A DNA stretch of 64,000 nt from an uncultured archaeon (lineage in GTDB: Archaea; Halobacteriota; Methanosarcinia; Methanosarcinales; Methanoperedenaceae), in the NCBI GenBank assembly GCA_902386205.1, contig CABMIH010000075.1, positions 25,579 to 89,578 of the forward strand, given 5' to 3'. The translations under genes and the position numbers were made by a program. Of the stretch, positions 61,800 to 64,000 are shown in pieces (within the stretch, counting starts at the first letter, position 1; every line of letters starts with the position of its first letter). The notes under the pieces were generated by a model. It saw nothing but the letters and a program-made list of their open reading frames with translations. It made no database searches and was not told the origin of the DNA.

Positions 61800-63170
61800 T
61801 TAGCTCACCTCCAAGGGGCGGTTTATGAACTTCCACACAGGGCTATTGACTGCAACATCGATATCCCTGGCAAAATTCACGAATCCCTCAAAGCCAGCAT
61901 AAGGTCCTTCTTCGTAGGAATGACCGTTAATAAAGGGAATGCCAAGCTTGTATGTCAGGTATTTCTCCTTCAATCCTCCAATGAAGAAATCGGGTTTCAT
62001 CCTGATAAGATATTCCTCTATTTCAAGGGCATTGGGGTTATCTATGCAAATGTGCCCCTGACCCACTTTTGACATTATCTTCTCATAATCGTCCTTGTGC
62101 CCGAATGTGGTTGCAGTCAGGATAGTCTCGATGCCCAGCTCACGCATCGGCTCGATCCAGTGCCATGCCCGCGGCGCTCCCTGGTATATGAAACACTTTT
62201 TTCCTTCCAGTCTCTTTTTATGGTAATCGATCTTTGGCTGGTACTTTGCAAGCTCCTCTGCTACCACTTTTTCTGCGTTCTCTTCAAGATGGAAGAACTT
62301 CCCCACATCGCGAAGCGCATCTGCTGTCTGCTTCATTCCGAACAGGGACACGTTGATATATGGGATATTGTACTTGTCCTGAATCATCTTTGCTATGTAT
62401 GTCGAAGACCTCTGGCACTGTACGATGTTCAGCTTTGCCCTGTGCATGGGCGGGATGTCATGATATGAGGCATTTCCTGTAAATACAGAAAGTACCCGCA
62501 CACCCATTCTCTCAAATAACGGCTTTACGATCCATGCATCGCCGTCGATGTTGAATTCCCCGATTATACACATATCATATGGTGTTGTGGTTTCGGGTTC
62601 CTCTGTTCCCACCACCTTCTCGAATAAGGTGCGGTTGGCGATGTGGTGGCCCAGAGACTGGCTTACTCCCCTGAAACCCTCGCAGTGGAAAGGTATCACA
62701 GGTATCCCGATTTTCTCCTGGGCCTGCTTGCATATCGCCTCGGTATCGTCACCTATCAGCCCGACCACGCATGTCGAATACACGAACACAGCCTTGCCTT
62801 CGGGGAATAGTTCATGCGAATCAATTATGGAATTATAAAGCTTTTTTGCTCCTCCGTATATCACGCTTTCTTCGGTCAGGTCTGTACTGAAGCAGTACTT
62901 CCTGTGAAGCTTCACATCCGAAAGGTTCCTGCGCGTACCCCATGTATAGTAGGCGCACCCTATGGGGCCATGTATAAGCTGGATGACGTCCTTCACGGGA
63001 CCGCCCACCACGCCCCTACATCCCGCGAATGTACAGCCGCGCTCGGTCATGTCACCTGGCACTGTCTGGATATTGCACATTGGCAATATCATGTTGCCGG
63101 GTTCATGGCATACGATGTGCGGCTGGCGCTGCGGTATCGGGATATCACATTCCGGTAATATTGTTGTCAT
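61800..63170 (-). CDS. nifD: Nitrogenase molybdenum-iron protein alpha chain
   Basis: A 456-residue NifD. P-cluster ligands Cys46 (GCTFAGC), Cys72 (GPIGC) and Cys134 (YSTCVVGLIGDD) are present. FeMo-cofactor ligands are Cys252 (NIVQCQRSS) and His417 (NGHSYEEGPYAGFEGF). Gln171 and His175 in CEGFRGVSQSLGHH match the active-site Gln191 and His195 of Azotobacter. The segment YQGAPRAWHW differs from Azotobacter and resembles methanogen forms. It is short but complete and looks catalytic. Confidence 0.95.
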   Translation of the reverse strand: MTTILPECDIPIPQRQPHIVCHEPGNMILPMCNIQTVPGDMTERGCTFAGCRGVVGGPVKDVIQLIHGPIGCAYYTWGTRRNLSDVKLHRKYCFSTDLTEESVIYGGAKKLYNSIIDSHELFPEGKAVFVYSTCVVGLIGDDTEAICKQAQEKIGIPVIPFHCEGFRGVSQSLGHHIANRTLFEKVVGTEEPETTTPYDMCIIGEFNIDGDAWIVKPLFERMGVRVLSVFTGNASYHDIPPMHRAKLNIVQCQRSSTYIAKMIQDKYNIPYINVSLFGMKQTADALRDVGKFFHLEENAEKVVAEELAKYQPKIDYHKKRLEGKKCFIYQGAPRAWHWIEPMRELGIETILTATTFGHKDDYEKIMSKVGQGHICIDNPNALEIEEYLIRMKPDFFIGGLKEKYLTYKLGIPFINGHSYEEGPYAGFEGFVNFARDIDVAVNSPVWKFINRPLEVS

Positions 63171-63184
63171 TTTATGCTCCGTTA

Positions 63185-63562
63185 TTACTTAATTGCCTGT
63201 CCTCCGTTCTCTCCGGTTCTCACCCTGATGGCATCTTCCAGAGGGCACACGAAAATCCTGCCATCTCCAATGTGCCCGCTCTGATTTGTCCTGATTATGG
63301 TCTCAACCACTTTTGGGACATCCTCATCCCCGACCACTGCGTATATCATTCTCTTGGGGATAAAGCGCATGCTGACGCCAGTATTTTTCTCCTGCACCTC
63401 TGTGAGCGTGGGATCAAGTTCATAGTTCCAGCCCGGCAGCCCCTTCTGTTTGCCCCTGCCTTCCACGCTTACCATTGTAAGTGCCGGGATACCGATTCCA
63501 AGAAGACCGGCCTTAGTCTCCTGCAGCCTGTGTCTTCTTATTATGGCGATAACTTCCTTCAT
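63185..63562 (-). CDS. nifI2: PII-family nitrogenase regulator NifI2
   Basis: A 125-residue PII-like protein (KEVIAIIRRHRLQETKAGLL; GRGKQKGLPGWNYELDP; GHIGDGRIFVCPLEDAIRVR). With NifI1 it inhibits the nitrogenase when nitrogen is ample, in response to 2-oxoglutarate. It lies between nifI1 and nifD, the diagnostic archaeal order. Confidence 0.94.
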   Translation of the reverse strand: MKEVIAIIRRHRLQETKAGLLGIGIPALTMVSVEGRGKQKGLPGWNYELDPTLTEVQEKNTGVSMRFIPKRMIYAVVGDEDVPKVVETIIRTNQSGHIGDGRIFVCPLEDAIRVRTGENGGQAIK

Positions 63563-63570
63563 GATACCAC

Positions 63571-63888
63571 CTATAATCCCTGCGTGCCTGTCCTTACAGT
63601 GTACGCTTCCAAAACATCGGTTACGAATATTTTACCGTCGCCGATATTCCCGGTGCGTGCGCTGTTCTGGATAACATTCACTGCTTTCGGGACATCCACG
63701 TCCTCCACGACCAGCATCAGCATCACCTTGGGTAGTTCATCGTAACACACCGTCCCTACCCTGATGCCCTTCTGCTTGCCGCGCCCGAACACGTTCATTT
63801 TTGTAAGGGAATAGAATCCTTCTTTTTCAAGGTGCTCCACAACTTTTTCTTCCTTGTTTGGTCTGATTATTGCACGAATCATCTTCAT
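63571..63888 (-). CDS. nifI1: PII-family nitrogenase regulator NifI1
   Basis: A 105-residue PII protein starting MKMIRAIIRPNKEEKVVEHL and ending GNIGDGKIFVTDVLEAYTVR. The ATG at 63888 has AGAGGTGAGA upstream; an open stretch to 63918 overlaps nifH and is not used. It partners NifI2. The gap to nifH is only four bases. Confidence 0.94.
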   Translation of the reverse strand: MKMIRAIIRPNKEEKVVEHLEKEGFYSLTKMNVFGRGKQKGIRVGTVCYDELPKVMLMLVVEDVDVPKAVNVIQNSARTGNIGDGKIFVTDVLEAYTVRTGTQGL

Positions 63889-63892
63889 GTTC

Positions 63893-64000
63893 TCACCTCT
63901 CCACAATACCGAATTCAACCATCATGTCTTCAAGCTCCTGCATCGCCATCGGTTTTGGTATCACGAAATTCTTGTTATCTATGATGTTCTTTGCAAGGGA
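63893..64000 (-). CDS. nifH: Nitrogenase iron protein NifH, C-terminal 35 residues
   Basis: The minus strand at the right edge encodes LAKNIIDNKNFVIPKPMAMQ and ends FGIVER with TGA at 63895-63893. This is the well-known C-terminus of NifH (NiFe protein family, nif group II/III). The rest of the gene lies outside. Its position before nifI1 confirms the nifH-I1-I2-D-K order. Confidence 0.9.
   Translation of the reverse strand, partial: SLAKNIIDNKNFVIPKPMAMQELEDMMVEFGIVER

Noticed and set aside
1..64000. CRISPR arrays, rRNA genes, transposase genes, prophage
   Set aside because: No regularly spaced direct repeats with unique spacers, no rRNA-like conserved segments, and no transposase, integrase or phage structural protein were seen.

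Overview
The window is a euryarchaeal chromosome segment. Archaeal hallmarks are found throughout: RNA polymerase subunits N, K, L and E with Spt4, ribosomal proteins L18e, S24e and S27ae, aIF2-gamma, the exosome subunit Csl4, PurP, GTP-dependent dephospho-CoA kinase, geranylgeranyl reductase, archaeosortase A, Hel308 and a NifI-regulated nitrogenase operon. Several features point to the Methanosarcinales and most likely to an ANME-2d / Methanoperedens-like lineage: the Methanosarcina-type gamma carbonic anhydrase, an MfnE-like methanofuran kinase, a PGF-pre-PGF surface protein, and a secreted Ig-like protein carrying a c-type haem motif. This placement is an inference from gene content; no rRNA lies in the window.

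Layout. 0-10.8 kb is mostly core metabolism and translation: biotin uptake (bioY), an adenosine-specific kinase, homoserine kinase, purP, then a minus-strand cluster for lipids and surface anchoring (artA, asd, pssA) with mptD, then the L18e-L13-S9-RpoN-tRNA-Pro-RpoK-S2 operon ending in a Memo-family gene split by an in-frame UAG, then PAC2 and DUF473 genes. 10.8-16.4 kb is more accessory: two unknown genes, a VapBC-like pair, an Rsm22/METTL17-like protein, an AT-rich gene pair with a possible nuclease, HicAB, and a PH-like membrane protein. 16.5-31.4 kb is again housekeeping: GGR, DUF2240, RpoL/Csl4/METTL5-like, MtnA, MfnE, EF-1beta, tRNA-Ala, the S27ae-S24e-DPCK-Spt4-RpoE-PIN-aIF2gamma operon, Cam, QueC and HisD. 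31.5-51 kb holds an HD phosphohydrolase, an NfeD/stomatin pair, a sulfite-oxidase-like molybdoprotein, a KUP potassium transporter, UppS, Hel308, two secreted surface proteins, topoisomerase I, TusA, a MoeA fusion and a nucleotide-sugar dehydrogenase.

51.1-58.1 kb is a modular accessory island. Small gene cassettes follow one another: ATPase plus nuclease-like protein; HD hydrolase plus YwgA-like protein; MNT/HEPN toxin-antitoxin; a truncated toxin plus its partner; and a membrane metalloprotease. Between each consecutive pair of cassettes lies one copy of a GC-rich hairpin repeat, four copies in all, in the same orientation and with an almost invariant 11-nt loop. This is the most unusual structure in the window.

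58.2-64 kb contains a TauE-type permease, a class-I amidotransferase, a CBS protein, and then, reading leftwards from the right edge, nifH (3' end only), nifI1, nifI2, nifD, nifK and an FdxB-like two-cluster ferredoxin. NifD and NifK keep the P-cluster and cofactor ligands. nifE and nifN do not follow nifK.

No CRISPR array, rRNA, complete insertion sequence or prophage was seen. Genes at 10.8-11.3, 13.9-15.0, 17.7-18.2 and 29.4-30.1 kb were not recognised or only partly so.
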